Below are positions 1 through 11,634 of a stretch of DNA of 64,000 bases, in pieces (position 1 is the first letter of the stretch; every line of letters starts with the position of its first letter). The translations under genes were made by a program, and so were the position numbers. The DNA lies in contig OW051495.1 in assembly GCA_932521035.1 (NCBI GenBank), positions 682,001 through 746,000 of the forward strand, written 5' to 3'. Origin of the DNA: Oscheius dolichura. Lineage: Eukaryota; Nematoda; Chromadorea; Rhabditida; Rhabditidae. The notes under the pieces are model-generated. The model did no database searches and was not told the origin of the DNA. It was given only the letters and a program-made list of their open reading frames with translations.

Positions 1-16
1 CATGTTGCCTTTTCAG

Positions 17-2108
17 AAAGTCGTGATCGAAATTTTGAGATGATTTTCCTGACCGGAGTTAGCCGCGAGCGCCACAAGAACATCGTGCAGATGCTGTTCG
101 CCTTCTCGAATCGATCAACCGGCGACAAGATATGCGAGTCGTTTGTCTTCGACTTCATGCCGGACACCCTGGCCTCCGTCATCCGGAATGCCTTCCTGGA
201 CATGGTCGACATCAAGATGTACACCTTTCAACTCTTCACCGGGTTGAAATATCTCGCACAGGTTGGTAACCGACTTATTGAGCGATTTGGAGCGATTATC
301 CGTGTTTCGGGAACGAGTTATATATTTTTCTTGCTGTTACTCATCACTTGACCCAATTGCAACTATTTACGCGTAACTTTCAAATTTTTTGCGCATCCAA
401 ACACTATAAACTTTTCGTTTCTTCTCGTACATTTTGTGGATTTGCTCATACGATATTTACATTTTCTACTGAGGTTCTTTTCCATTGCTCGAAAGTATAC
501 AACATACTAGTAACATTGGACATTTACCAATTTTCCAAAGTTTTATGGGATTGTTAAAATACTAAAAAGTCTAATATTACTCATTTCAATGTTCGTTTCC
601 AGGAAAACATAGCCCACCGTGACATAAAGCCGGTGAATATTCTGATAGACCACCAGACGGGCCTGCTAAAGATCGGTGACTTCGGCTCGGCCAAGATCAT
701 CAACTCGAACCAAGTCTCGACCAGCTACCAGGTGACCCGATTCTACCGACCGCCGGAGCTGCTCCTCAATTCCTCCCACTACAATTGGACTGTCGACTTG
801 TGGTCGGCCGGCTGCGTCGTGGGCGAGATGCTCCGAAAGGAGGTGCTCTTCCCCGGCCGGAATGTCAAACACCAGCTGAGGCTCATCTTCACCGCACTGG
901 GAATCCCCTCCGAGCTGGCTATGAAAGCCATGCGCGTGCCGACGAAATTGGAAGCCGTACCGGAGGAGCGGGTTGTCGGCACTGGACTCAAGGCACGTTT
1001 TTGAAGTTTTTTTTTTGGATAATTCTAATAATTTTGATGGATTATGTATTACCAGCTTCAAAGGGGCAATATAGACAAACTTTAACTGGGAAAGACACTG
1101 GAAGCCAAAATTAGCGCCCAATTGTTGAAAATATTTCGGATCCGCAATATAGTGGAACCCTGCGCCAGATCAAATGTTGAGCAATTCGCCACCTGAAGTT
1201 TGTAAAATACGAAAAAGTGAAATATGTTAGGTGCCCATTTTCTGATTTTGTGGCGAGAGTTTTTTATCCGGAATTATCCGTTATCCATTTATCCGAACCG
1301 AAATTCCATTATCGGTCCATCCCTGGTGATGATTTGGTTTTACGATGGAAAAGTTTCTGTTTCAAATGAGGCATATAAGCAAAATTGGGTAAAAGGGAAT
1401 AGTGCTTCTTTGGGTCCGTTTTTGAGTATTTTCTAGAATATTTGTCTGTTTTCTAGAGAGTTCAGAGAGCAAAATTGACGTTTTCCAATAGTAACCCAAA
1501 AATAAAACAGCGAAAAAAAATAAAATAAAATGCTTATAATTCCTGTTGGAATCTTATTTTCTGACTAGGAGATGTTCATAAAACAATTATAGAACAAAAA
1601 TGTTTTGAGCTCCTTTCAAATCTTGCTCGTATTGATTCAACTAATTTCTCTCGAACACCGTACCATGGCTAATTTCTTCCCTTTTCAGATGCTCATGGAA
1701 TTTGTCCCGACGGAGGCCGTCGACTTCCTCTCGCTGATTCTCGTCTACAAGCCGAAGGAGCGTCTGGGCGGGAGCGAGCTGCTCCGCCACCCATTCTTCA
1801 GCGAGATTCTGGCTCCCGGAGTGCGTCGCTCCAATAGCCAGCTGGTCAGCAGCTGCATCACCGAGTCGGATGTCCGGGAGGCGCAGAGCGGCCACGAGAG
1901 ACGCGTCAACCGTCTCAGCCAGTTGATGAATCGAAAAGATTTCGACTTTACTGTCGGTGGCGGCTTGGGAGGAGCCAGCCGGGAAGAGGTAAAAGTACAG
2001 AAGACACAGGAAAATGGCTGGCCCGCTCCGGTTCCCACGGCGGCTGAAATCATCGTCGTCGGCGGAGGCGGCGGCAAGAAGAAGGACAACGAGAAGAATA
2101 CACGATAA
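17..2108 (+). CDS. GSK3-like serine/threonine kinase, 5' end outside window
   Basis: Three exons are visible: 17-261, 603-992 and 1689-2108, about 350 residues. The first follows a TTTTCAG acceptor at 8-16, so the glycine loop and the start lie outside the window. Visible motifs in order are HRDIKPVNIL (catalytic loop), DFGSAK (metal-binding Asp and the Lys that helps bind primed substrate in GSK3), TSYQVTRFYRPPELL (activation segment with the GSK3-type Tyr), DLWSAGCVVGEM, and a C-lobe ending KERLGGSELLRHPFF. This order and the GSAK/SY/PPEL signatures place it in the GSK3 branch of CMGC kinases. It is divergent (RPPEL instead of RAPEL; altered insert before the C-lobe end), like the extra GSK3-like genes of nematodes rather than the canonical gene. 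The 140-residue last exon ends in a Gly/Lys-rich tail after the kinase fold. All catalytic residues in view are intact. The second intron appears to start with GC (see findings). AATAAA overlaps the stop, with another at 2130. Confidence 0.88.
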
Positions 2109-2952
2109 ATAAAACTGCTATGATCATACAATAAAACATTTGCTCGAAGATTTTAGCTGTTGTTTCCTTTGTTTACTCTGTTTTCTTTGACTTTTCCAAG
2201 AAATTTTGGCCGTTTTCTTCGAAAGAATCTTGTTTTTTAACCGATTTATTGAGAAAAAGTTGACGAAATGGTAAAAAAGGAATAAATAAGCTTTATTTGG
2301 GAGAGTGGACGCCATTTTTCGTAAAATTGAACCGAAAATAAATTCCTATTTTATTTCTAGTTAGAGAGCGAAAAATTGGTTGAATTTGGCAGAAAACTGG
2401 TCAATTGACGATTTTGGACAAGCGAAACGGACTGACTGACAAAAAAATTGTAGAAATTGGTTAATTTAGAAAACGACCGATATTTGGACGGCCATTACAG
2501 ACTCTCATCAAGGACGCCACCTCACCACCGTTTTTTTTTTGAAATTTTTCAGTACAAATATGAATTTGGGGGTGGTGATGTGGTGTCCTTGATAAGGGTC
2601 TACATTCGCCTATTTGGACGGCAAAAGGTGAAAGGCCGGTCAAATATGGAAGACGGCCGATATTTGGACGATAAAAGCGAAAAATGACCGGAATGGCCGC
2701 AGCCATTTTGTAAAGCGAAAGCAGAATCTAACGATCGGAATGGCACAGGCTGCTGAAATCGAAGTTGAGTCAACATTTAGCCGACTTGCATGATGTTTCA
2801 CATAGAATCAGACTGAAAAAATGGTAGAATTGCTATTGTGACGATAAAAACGATCCCCGTTGCATTCAAATTTAGAGAACTTCGAGAAAATCAAGGTGAA
2901 CGTCAAGAAAACGAGAAAAAACAGAATAACAACACTTAGACGACATCCTTTA
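2109..2952. other. Intergenic, with a small foldback element
   Basis: The gap lies between the convergent 3' ends of the kinase gene and the mucin-like gene. Polyadenylation signals at 2108-2113 and 2130-2135 serve the kinase. The phrase CGATATTTGGACGG recurs at about 2477 and 2656, with a partial copy near 2613. A foldback element lies at 2499-2601. I see no coding exon. Confidence 0.6.
2499..2601. repeat. Small foldback (MITE-like) element
   Basis: About 31 bases at each end are imperfect inverted copies: the left arm begins AGACTCTCATCAAGGAC and the right arm ends GTCCTTGATAAGGGTCT. They flank a 40-base AT-rich loop. It is non-coding and too short to encode a transposase. The class is inferred from structure alone. 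Confidence 0.6.
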
Positions 2953-3744
2953 CTAAGCCGAGAAGCCGAGGAAAAGAGTAGCCAAGAGAATTGGCATGGT
3001 TGCCGAATTTCCGCTGGCCGAAGGGGGCACCGTCGTCGGCACTTCGTCGTCTACGTCGGGATCGTCAGTAGTGGTGGTTGTGGTGGTAGTCGTCGTAGTC
3101 GTCGTCGTAGTTGAGGTAGTCGGAGCAGGAGTCGGAGCTGGAGTCGGAGCGGGAGTCGGTGCCGGAGTCGGTGCCGGTGCTGGAGTGGGGGCAGGAGTCG
3201 GTGCCGGGGTCGGAGCCGGAGCAGGAGTCGGAGCAGGAGTCGGTGCCGGGGTCGGAGCCGGGGTCGGAGCCGGAGCAGGAGTCGGAGCAGGAGTTGGGGC
3301 AGGAGTCGGTGCCTCGGTAGTCGTGGTTTCCGGGGCAGCTTCCGGAGTGGTGGGACTCGCAGCGGGGTCCGGGACAGGAACAGCGGGTTCCGGGACAGGA
3401 ACAGCGGGGTCCGGGTCCGGGGCAGGAGTAGGATCGCCGCCCTGACCTCCATCACCCTCTCCGTCTTGACGACGGTGCCGACTGCCAGTCGAGTTGTTCT
3501 TTCCATTGTTCGCCAGCTTTTTGCCACTTTGAAGATTGGTTGCCCCGGTCCAGCTGGCGTCTTCCTCATCAGTAGATCCGATGGGCAGCGACGCGTCGAT
3601 GGGGGTCCTCTTCTCCTTTTCTCCTCCTCCGCTACGACGGCCCCTGTTTGCAGCGACCAACGTCTGATAAAGTCAGAGTAGGTAACAGACAATCTGCCGA
3701 AAAGTTACCACAAAGCAGACGAAGAAGATAAGAGACAGCCGCAT
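2953..3744 (-). CDS. Secreted mucin-like Thr/Pro/Ala repeat protein, probable GPI anchor
   Basis: Two exons, 3744-3709 and 3663-2953, give 248 residues. The long exon has no ATG of its own; a 12-codon first exon (MRLSLIFFVCFV) joins it in phase 0 across a 45-base intron (GTAACT...TTATCAG) and creates a convincing signal peptide ending near VAANRG. Next come a basic/polar stretch with RHRRQ, a Pro/Asp-rich part with repeated PAVPVP, about 25 PTPAP/APTPAP units, a run of about 20 Thr, and a short acidic stretch. The C-terminus, SASGNSATMPILLATLFLGFSA, is a small-residue site plus hydrophobic tail with no cytoplasmic residues, the usual form of a GPI-anchor signal. It should be a heavily O-glycosylated surface or cuticle/pharyngeal protein. 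No enzyme domain is present. The repeat array is GC-rich and probably varies in length. Confidence 0.72.
3010..3345. repeat. Coding minisatellite: PTPAP/APTPAP units and Thr run
   Basis: Short GC-rich units (GGAGTCGGAGC-like on the plus strand) are repeated with small variations over about 190 bases from 3120. They are preceded by a GTCGTAGTCGTGGT-like run that codes for poly-Thr on the minus strand. Because units are multiples of six bases, length changes would keep the reading frame. Confidence 0.85.
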
Positions 3745-4792
3745 AAGAGAGCAGATGTTCCGTAGAAGGTAATATCTGGGAGCAATGACTTTATAGCAGA
3801 ATTTGTCGAAACCTGTGGATTCAAACGGGGAAAACGGGATAAGACAAGAATTTGACCAGAACCCATTTCTCTAACTCCAGAAAACTTCCTCATTGAACTG
3901 TAAAAGTGGGGAACTCTTGTCTGTTTCAGACTAAAAAAGCCTCCTTTTCAAAAATCCACCGGAGTCATTTTGTTCGTACTTTACTGAATACTACCGTCCC
4001 TGCCTCATTTTTATTCCAAGTTACCCTTGAAAAGTGCATATTATTCGGATAAAGTGTTCTGTTGAAGGCTCTTTGTCGATTTCTACGGAATACTTTTACA
4101 ATTTTCTGGTCAATCCTCTTGTGAAGACTGCGACCGGTCTCTCTAATTGCTGATATCGTCCTCATTTTTCCTGTATCCAATTTTTCTCACACAAAAGATT
4201 AATGTCTGATTGCTCCCTTTTAGTTCTAAAATCCTTTATGAAGTGCACGAAACTTAGAAAAGCGAGTTAACCACAAACGAAAGGAGACAGTTTGTAAACT
4301 TTCAAAATAAGCTATGCGTCGAGTTGAGTCAAAATCCGCGCTCTATGGATATTATCCTGCTTCCTCTGGGCGATTGCGCTCGGTACACGGTTTTCCGTGC
4401 GGCAGCAGCAATTTCAACTCCGCAATTCAAATTCCCATTTCTGTTTTCTGCTTTTTTGCTTCATTTCTTCTATTTGAATTGAATAACTTTCTTATAAACC
4501 GATATAATACGTTCAGGATTTTCTTGACCAAAGAAACGCGAAAATTAAATTGGTACGCTTGCATTTATAGCTTTCCTCGTTCCTTTTCCAAAATTCAGCT
4601 CTTTTCATTTGTTTTTATCAGTTTTAAAACTTCTTTAAAAATCAAAAACCGATTTCTTCGGATTCTTTGCTTCCTTCGCGATATTCCAGTTCAAAATCTT
4701 CTAGATTTCTTTATTTTTCGAAAAACTTCAGTCATCCGTGTATTTTCCCGCTACCTGCCCAATAAAGTGAAATTTTTCCAGAGGAAAACGAT
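3745..4792. promoter_or_regulatory. Shared upstream region of two divergent genes
   Basis: This 1 kb separates the minus-strand mucin-like gene from the plus-strand gene starting at 4793 and must hold both promoters. T-rich stretches at 4430-4640 are typical of nematode upstream DNA. A TTTTTCCAG acceptor ends about ten bases before the ATG at 4793, so the plus-strand mRNA is probably trans-spliced or has a very short 5' leader exon. No conserved motif can be named. Confidence 0.4.
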
Positions 4793-7700
4793 ATGGATGG
4801 TCATACTGACAGAGGGAGACTCCTCCGCCCCGGAGAATACAGTACAAAAGAGGGCGTGATCAAAACCTTGGAAGATAGCGTTCGAAATCTGGGATTGTGA
4901 GTATTTTTCTTCTCTTTTCCACAATTTTTCCTTAAAAATTCATAAACCAAATTGTTTTGTTCCCATATTCTGTGGCTCATGACTTTAGTAATCCAAATTA
5001 CGCCCTGTAAACAGCAAGCAATGATGTCAATAGAGAAAATCGCCTATTTCCTGCGTCTTAGACCTTTAAAATCTCTAATTTCTCCTTTTTTCCAGTGCCA
5101 ATAGTGGAGCGACCAAGTCGACCGAAGTGGATCAGGAATTCGAGGTATTTTCGAGATTTTTTGCTAATTTTTTTGGTGTATTTTCAGGAGTTGAAGGACC
5201 TCCTAGTACCCGTCATAGAAAAAATGATTAGAGGCGAATTAACAGACGAAGAATTGAAGAGGGAACTTGCGGAAGCCGAGAAGAAACAGGATCCAGGTAT
5301 CTCTACTATCTAAAAGATTTTTACCTGATTTACCTTTTTACCAAAATAGACGAATTGGCACAAAAAAACCGAAGAAATTCAAAGAATCCCTTCATTTCTT
5401 GAAATATTGGCAAACTGGCGCCCCCTTTAAAATTTCCATCTTTCGAGCCAAAAATAGGGGAAAAAGAAGGTAAAACCTATTGTATTTTAGAGCTTGATAA
5501 GTATCTTGTAAATATAAAGAAGAACTACGCAAATGACCCATTCAAGCAGAAGATCAGCGCCAAATATGAGGCAGAATACGAACATCGTCATTTGGAATGG
5601 ATTAATAAGACCGAGGAGAAGAATCGAACGGGAATGGTGGGTCATTTTACCAATTGAAGGGGAAAATTTGATAATTTTACATACACAGCGAACGTTAAGT
5701 GAAAAATGTGCTGCATGTAAGTTATAAGAGCAAACTGGAACAGTTTGAATTTGGTATCAAAAAGGTTGAGATCACCTTCTGTTGAAAGAACAAACCACAG
5801 TTTCAACCACTTTTTTTAAAGACCTGCTCATTTTTTTCACCTATCCTGTCCCAATAGAGCTATCCGTTTGAACCGCTAAAAATGGGGGCAAATATAAAGA
5901 GAAAAAAGATCTTCTTGAATAAATCCGTCAGCCGCAGGGCGGTAAACCATTTCCGGCCAGTAAGACGCATTTTCGGGGGAAGCGTGCCACCTTTGCGTCT
6001 TTCCAGTGTAAGGACTATAATCTTTGGCATACTGTAGTTCATATATTGTGTCTGTTGCACCGAAGCTGACGCGCCTCCCCGAAAATGCGCCTTTCTGGTC
6101 CAAACCTGGTTTATCGTCATATTCAACCGAAGAATCTCCAGATTCGGTCGAATTTTATTTTATTCCCTGGGTGAAACTTGCTTACTTTCGATGATGATAA
6201 CTGCGACATGGTTCCTATCTTTTCTTTTTCAAGCTCTATATAATTTCTAACCGAGAGATAAGATTCCAGTACTTCTTTCACTGACTAATTTATCCTTCCC
6301 TTTTAGATCCAGTTTTATTTCCTGGAAACCTGGTAAATTCTTTTCCGCACCCAGAGTTTTCCCATTTTTGGGCAGATTCCTTTTTCTCCGCCATCAAAAA
6401 GTGTTTGTTTCAATGGCGGTATTTACCAAAGATGTGGATTCGCTGAGAATCTCATTGACTTTTTAAGTTCCAAATTGCGCGTTGTTTGTACGCGATGGGT
6501 GTAAAATGCGCGCAGACGTTGTAAAATAACCCTAGCCAAATCAAGAATTTCAGAATATTGGAGTGCTGAACATGCCCCACAATGCTCGTGAATGGCGGCA
6601 GGAGCAGAAAGAAGAATTGCACAAATTTTGCCCGGTGTTCAAATATATCTACGACCCGAAAGATTACCCGAAAATTGACAGTCTCCTAGCTGCTGGCTGC
6701 GCGGGATACCGAGATAAGAAATGGCCGGAAAATCTCATGGTAAGAATTCTTTGGAATTTGAGGGATAAGTATCGACACCGATTTCAGAGCAGGTGCCCCT
6801 GTTTGGATAGCTCTGTCTTCGCCGAAGATCCAAGCGAGAAAAGGAAGACATTGATTACTGTAGCGGTCGGCAGTAATTATTGGAGGGTAAGGGCGGCTTT
6901 TAAAGTTTAGAGAGTTTCATTTGAGACATAAATCAAGGGATAAAGATATTCGCTCGGGCGCGCCCGATTTTTGGTGTACGCAACATATCATATGCCAAAG
7001 TTTGTAGAGCTACAGATGTTTTTATTGGGGCGGTTAAGATGTGACTGGGTTAATTAGAATTTTCTTGACGTGCTCTACAACCAGGTCTTTGAATTTTTGA
7101 AATCGACAAAGAAATGTCCGAGATACGAACACAAACATGGCAAATCTCAGGTCGCGGCGCGGCCCGCGTTATGTAACGGTCCACTTCCGGTCCTGCCCGG
7201 CCCGCAAGTGGAATATCTCGGCTATTTCTGCATCATTCTCGTTGAACTAAAAACTGTCATAAAGAGGAGGATATGAGCTATGATTGAGCCAAATTTCAGG
7301 CCTATCCTATTTGTGAATAATTCAGGAGAAGCTAAAATATACCAAAAAGCTGGATTTTACTGAATTTTTCAATATTTGTACTTATCCCGAATTTTTCACA
7401 CATAGGGGTGTGCTGCTGAAATTTAACTGGCAGATAGCTCGGATCCTCCCCTCTGTCCAGGTTTTTGGTTTGTCGAAAATGGCGCGAAAATAGCCGAGAT
7501 ATTCCTGTTGCGAGCCGGAGCGGCCCCTGTGGCCAAAAATGTTCCATGTATGTTCCCATCATTCTTTATTCCAGCTGCTCCAATACTTGTCCGACGTGGC
7601 TCAAGAAAATCCCCATATGGAATTCCTCCTCTACCGTAGCATGCACCGGTACAATTCCATGAACAATAAGTTCGTGATCCAAGCTACGAAATTTAATAAA

Positions 7701-10700
7701 AACGTCTTCTTCGAGCTGAATACCGAATATGGTAGGTTTTGCCCCGTTATTTCCTATAAATCTAAAAAAAAATTCAGTGTCCAAAAATAAGGAAGACGAT
7801 CCGGCCAAAACGTTGAAAATATTAGAAACTGCCGAGCCATATTGCCAATATATGAGACCGTACAAATCAATCAATGACTGCTATCGAACTACGCGGGCCA
7901 TACAGTCCAACGAGAATCTCACCGTGAATTATTTGGTAAGTTTTTAGAGGGCGGGAAGAGAATAATGTGAACAATTTTGACCGGGATAACGAGGATGACA
8001 GCTGCAATACGTTTCATACTATGTTGAAATATTTCAACCCAAAATGAAACCTAATAATTTTTGGAGAGTAATTTTGACCATACAAGCGCCTTTTTTTGAC
8101 CGTAGATGGGAGTGTCGGGTGTTTATATCCGTATCTTGGCCATTTCTTGGTCGATTTCAAAAATTCAAAGATCTAATTGGAGAGTACGTTGAGGCGATTC
8201 TAATGAAACTACTCACAGCTCAACCGCTCCGACAGAAACATCTGTAGCCCACAAACTTTGACTGATTTTGATTTTTGGCTTCCATTTTCTTGCGCTTCGT
8301 TGATCCTACTAATTTTCCCCACTCGCTACACCCGAAGATTGGGCGTTTGCTCCTGTATGACTTTAGCTTTGGAAGACGACAAGCCATTTTAACTGTTCTC
8401 TGGAACATTTATTCTCTTAAATTATATAAAACTTCTTCAGGAAAGCTCCTTGAGTCTGTTAGTCTCCTCCAGAAGCTTCTCCAAATTCTACGAGGAAGTA
8501 ACCAAAGATCCCAGCATCTTGACGGACAAGAATTTGCCTCAAATATTGGAGGAAATAGCCAATTCTGGTGGGTTTTACCTAGTTTTTGAATGAAATCCTC
8601 CATTCTCTAGGCTGTATCGAGTTGCTGGAAAAGATTACACCCCTGATCATCTCCGTATTTGCCGAACAAGTGAGATACCACATGCAGCCGGCAAAGGAAC
8701 TCGTCTTCCCTCGACTTCTTGGTAAACGACTGGCGGACTCCTTCCTCCATGCGGCTATTCGACGGGGAGATAAAAAAATGGTACGTCTTTTCCATTTTCA
8801 CCGGTTTTTGGTTGATTTTATTGAAAATTGGCCGGACTGCCCGCTAGAACAACAGATTTTAGGGATGGACAGCCCTTTTAGCGGGAAGTTGAAATAAATT
8901 TTCAGTCTAACGAGTTTTACTGGTTCTATAAATTTCCATTTTTCAAATAACAGGGCTTCTTTCTACTTCTCCACATTCCCCCTCAAAGCAGTTCTGTCCA
9001 TCAGAACTACAGCTCAAAAGATGGCTATAACCCGGAGAAAACTATAGAAACGGCTAAAAGTTGAAATTCTTAGAAATAATCAGCGGATAAAAGATATAGC
9101 AAAAGAACCTTCAAGGAAGAAATTTTAATGGCCGCCTGGAACTTATTTCAATCTTCTGTTGCTGAAGATTGAATATAGTCCATTTCCAACGTATATTCCA
9201 CGGATTCAAATTTGGCGGCGCGTCTCCGCTACGGGACCCGGTTTGAAAGCTTCCTGGTCCCGTAGCGGAGAGGTTTTTCCGAGGAATGCCAGTTGGAAAT
9301 GGTCTAAAGCTGAAAGTTGTATACTTCAGGGGCTGTAGTCATCAAAATGCTGGAAATAGAATGTTCCTAAGTAGCCTAAGGGGATCAAACGGTATCCGAT
9401 TAAAAAATACTTATTCAATAGCTGGAACAGTTTAGAACTCGGGAAAGGGGAAATTTTACATGAATTTTTGGAAAAGAAATGGGAAAAACGTTTCGTGTTC
9501 TCTATAATTTTGAAGATTTTTACCTTTAGCACTGGATAATCTAGCGAACCGGGATAAAATAGCCTAAAAATTCACGGTTGTCTAGTGAACCAAAAATAGT
9601 ATTGAAGTCTTTGATACATCGAATACAATTCATTCCAATGTTTATTTTTAAAAACTTCAGATAACATCCAAGATCCGTTTCAAGTGATAATCATCATCAC
9701 AGTTATCCAATTCTTATAAACTTTTTTTTCTTCAGTTGACCGCGGGATTGATTCTCCTCCAATCGCTCTACAAAGAACGGAAGCTAGTGAAGGAAAGAAA
9801 CAGTAGATATTATAAAAAGCGTCAGGATGATGGTGAAGAACTGAACGACGTCGATATGGAAGCCTGGAATATCTATAAAGCCAAGGAAAACTTATTGGAC
9901 GATTTGGAGACACAGCTGAATTCCGACCAGTTGAATGTATTGGAATTTGCTATTGTGCAACAGCAGCCGGTAACCTTTTCTTCCCGTTTCTTATAATTTG
10001 GCTGAAATTTCAGGAAATGGAAGAGATTCTCTATGAATTCAAGATGCCGAAGAAGGACAAATACAATTATCTTCATAAATATGTCGCCTTTATGAACGGG
10101 TAGACCACGTTTTTTGAGGGGGTTTGAACTTTTTTTACTGGCAAAAAATCTATTTTACAGTGGGAAATTTATGTTCTTTTGAAAGAATTCTTCACTATTT
10201 TCAGAGATCCCGAAGAATTATTAGCGGACGTTGTGCCGGCCATAGGTGTTACCTACCCAGTCCTCCCGATAGCCTCACTTCTTCCCTATATATCGAGGGG
10301 AGCCCAAACGATTTTTGAACTCTACGCCAAGTGGGGGGTGAGTTTGCCCCACTGATATTTTAGAAAGATTGTTTTATGGTTCAGATTTACGAGGAAAGAA
10401 GGCACGAGGACATGACTGCGGCTCTCGAGGCGGTGCTATATCCCTCAGCTGCATGTTTAGTCGGACCGCAGCTGGGAGAAGACCAGCCGCTCAATGATAT
10501 GAAGAAAACTGTCGCAGCACTGCTGATGGCCGGAGCGGAGATTGTAAGGGTCTTTATTTCTTTGAAGCGAGGTTATACAGAAGCAAAAATTCCGTACAAA
10601 AACACTAAGATACTGTGAAGGGGGCTGGGCGTAATTACGATACGAAAGCCGTTTCGCAATTACGATTACGATACATTACGGGTCAAAATTTCTACCGTTA

Positions 10701-11634
10701 CGATTACGTTACGGGTTTTTTTGCTCAATTTTCCGTAAATCTTTTGATAATTGTGATCTATCAAATGCTTCTTATTTGGAGAAAATTTTGGCATTTTTCG
10801 ACCCCTACGAAAAAAAAAACGAATTTTCGTAATTACGTTACGAAACGAAACCGTTAGGGAAATTTCTACCGTTACGGTTACGCTACGGTCTAAAAAATCT
10901 ATTACGCCCAGCCCTGCTGTGAATCAAGTAAGAAACTTCTTTCTATGAAACTTTTATGTTCTACGAGAAACTTATTAGGGTCTCCTCATATTTCTTTCTA
11001 ATTTTTCGGGCGGGTCCGTTTTAGAAATCGTAGACGGGAGTGTCGGCTGTTTGTGTCCGTATCTCGGGTATTTCTTGGTCGATTTTAAAAATTCAAAGGC
11101 CTAGTTGGAGAGCACGTCAAGACGATACTAATGAACCCAGTCACATCTCAACAGCCCGGACAAAACAATCTGTAGCCACACAAACTTTGACAGACGATAA
11201 GTTACGTAATGCGATGCGAATAATAACGGGGGCGCCCAGGAGTTTGTCCATGTGTGTGGTAAAGAAGAGAATTTTGGAATAAAATGAAATTTTTGGTCCT
11301 AAAGGCTTATCTGATCAAATCAAACTAAAAGACCAGCTATATTCATGAAATGAAAAGAAACAACTAATTTTCAGCCGCCTAAAAAGAATCAGATCAAGAC
11401 GCTGCCGAAGGAAATTATGGAAATGTTGGATTACGTTGCTGAGGTCAGTTTAGATCTATTTCATTCTCGTTCTTGTTTCGCTTTGAATAGAAAAGAATAG
11501 TGAGAAAGTGAAGGATTGTTCGATAGGCCGTTTATTGGAATCTTTAGGCTCGAACGAAGAATACCTACGAACCAGATCCTGAGCCGAATGTGGAGACAGC
11601 TGACGAGCGAGTCTTCGAATTCTTCAAACATTGA
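4793..11634 (+). CDS. Unrecognised 16-exon intracellular protein, about 690 residues
   Basis: Sixteen exons join in phase without a stop: 4793-4896, 5096-5144, 5188-5296, 5491-5636, 6554-6739, 6788-6886, 7575-7731, 7778-7935, 8441-8567, 8611-8780, 9736-9969, 10014-10099, 10205-10337, 10385-10543, 11375-11443, 11548-11634. The protein is rich in charged residues (E, K, D) with mostly helical-looking stretches. There is no signal peptide and no clear membrane segment, so it is probably cytoplasmic or nuclear. Recognisable patches are an acidic/basic helix near residues 55-85 (ELTDEELKRELAEAEKKQ), Cys-containing stretches near 175 and 200 (AAGCAGYRD, SRCPCLD), and a moderately hydrophobic segment near 555-575 (VVPAIGVTYPVLPIASLLPY). 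The tail is acidic (EPDPEPNVETADER). I do not recognise the family. The large introns carry several repeats. AATAAA lies at 11817. The structure is well supported by phase; the function is unknown. Confidence 0.75.
5940..6110. repeat. TIR element in intron 4 of the unknown gene
   Basis: Imperfect inverted arms of about 30 bases, GGCCAGTAAGACGCATTTTC at the left and the reverse complement of GGACCAGAAAGGCGCATTTTC at the right, enclose about 90 bases. It looks like a small MITE; no coding capacity. Confidence 0.5.
6950..7145 (+). repeat. R1 dispersed repeat, copy 1 (diverged)
   Basis: This is a member of the main dispersed family of the window. Its core reads like GCCAAAGTTTGTGGGGCTAC, then TGACTGGGTTCATTAGAATC, then CTTGACGTGCTCTCCAACTA, then CGAGATACGGACACAAACAC. 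This copy sits in an intron and is more diverged (for example TTAATTAGAATTTTC). Confidence 0.8.
8080..8265 (-). repeat. R1 dispersed repeat, copy 2
   Basis: Reverse-oriented copy in an intron of the unknown gene. It begins near GGGAGTGTCGGGTGTTTATA and ends near CCACAAACTTTGAC. It is diverged in the middle (GAGTACGTTGAGGCGATTC). Confidence 0.8.
9175..9306. repeat. R2 foldback element, copy 1
   Basis: A nearly palindromic unit begins TAGTCCATTTCCAACG and ends in its reverse complement CAGTTGGAAATGGTCTA. The inner arms TCTCCGCTACGGGACC and GGTCCCGTAGCGGAGA flank a short loop containing GAAAGCTTCC. It lies in intron 10 of the unknown gene. Other copies are at 37172, 44577 and 60515. Confidence 0.85.
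10617..10920. repeat. MITE with CTGGGCGTAATTACG-like ends and internal TTACG repeats
   Basis: The ends are inverted copies (GGGGCTGGGCGTAATTAC and CTATTACGCCCAGCCCTG). Inside, short ACGATTACG, ACGTTACG and CCGTTACGG phrases recur many times around a central AT-rich part. It occupies intron 14 of the unknown gene. No coding capacity. The element type is inferred from the ends. Confidence 0.75.
11005..11238 (-). repeat. R1 dispersed repeat, copy 3 (nearly complete)
   Basis: Reverse copy in intron 14 of the unknown gene, running from GGGCGGGTCCG through GGGAGTGTCGGCTGTTTGTG to GATAAGTTACGTAATGCG. It shows the outer parts of the family (GGCGCGCC-like ends and a TTACGTAA core) that shorter copies lack. 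Confidence 0.85.

Noticed and set aside
666..1121. 151-codon minus-strand frame over the kinase
   Set aside because: Shadow frame opposite the GSK3-like exon at 603-992, whose motifs are conserved on the plus strand.
2996..3445. 149-codon plus-strand frame rich in Gly-Val-Ala
   Set aside because: It is the antisense of the Pro/Thr/Ala repeat coding region; the minus strand has a signal peptide, matching splice sites and a GPI-like end, while this frame has none.
4314..4859. 181-codon plus-strand frame before the 16-exon gene
   Set aside because: Composition is that of AT-rich upstream DNA (Phe/Leu/Ser/Lys runs), and it overlaps, in another frame, the ATG and first exon of a gene supported by 16 in-phase exons.
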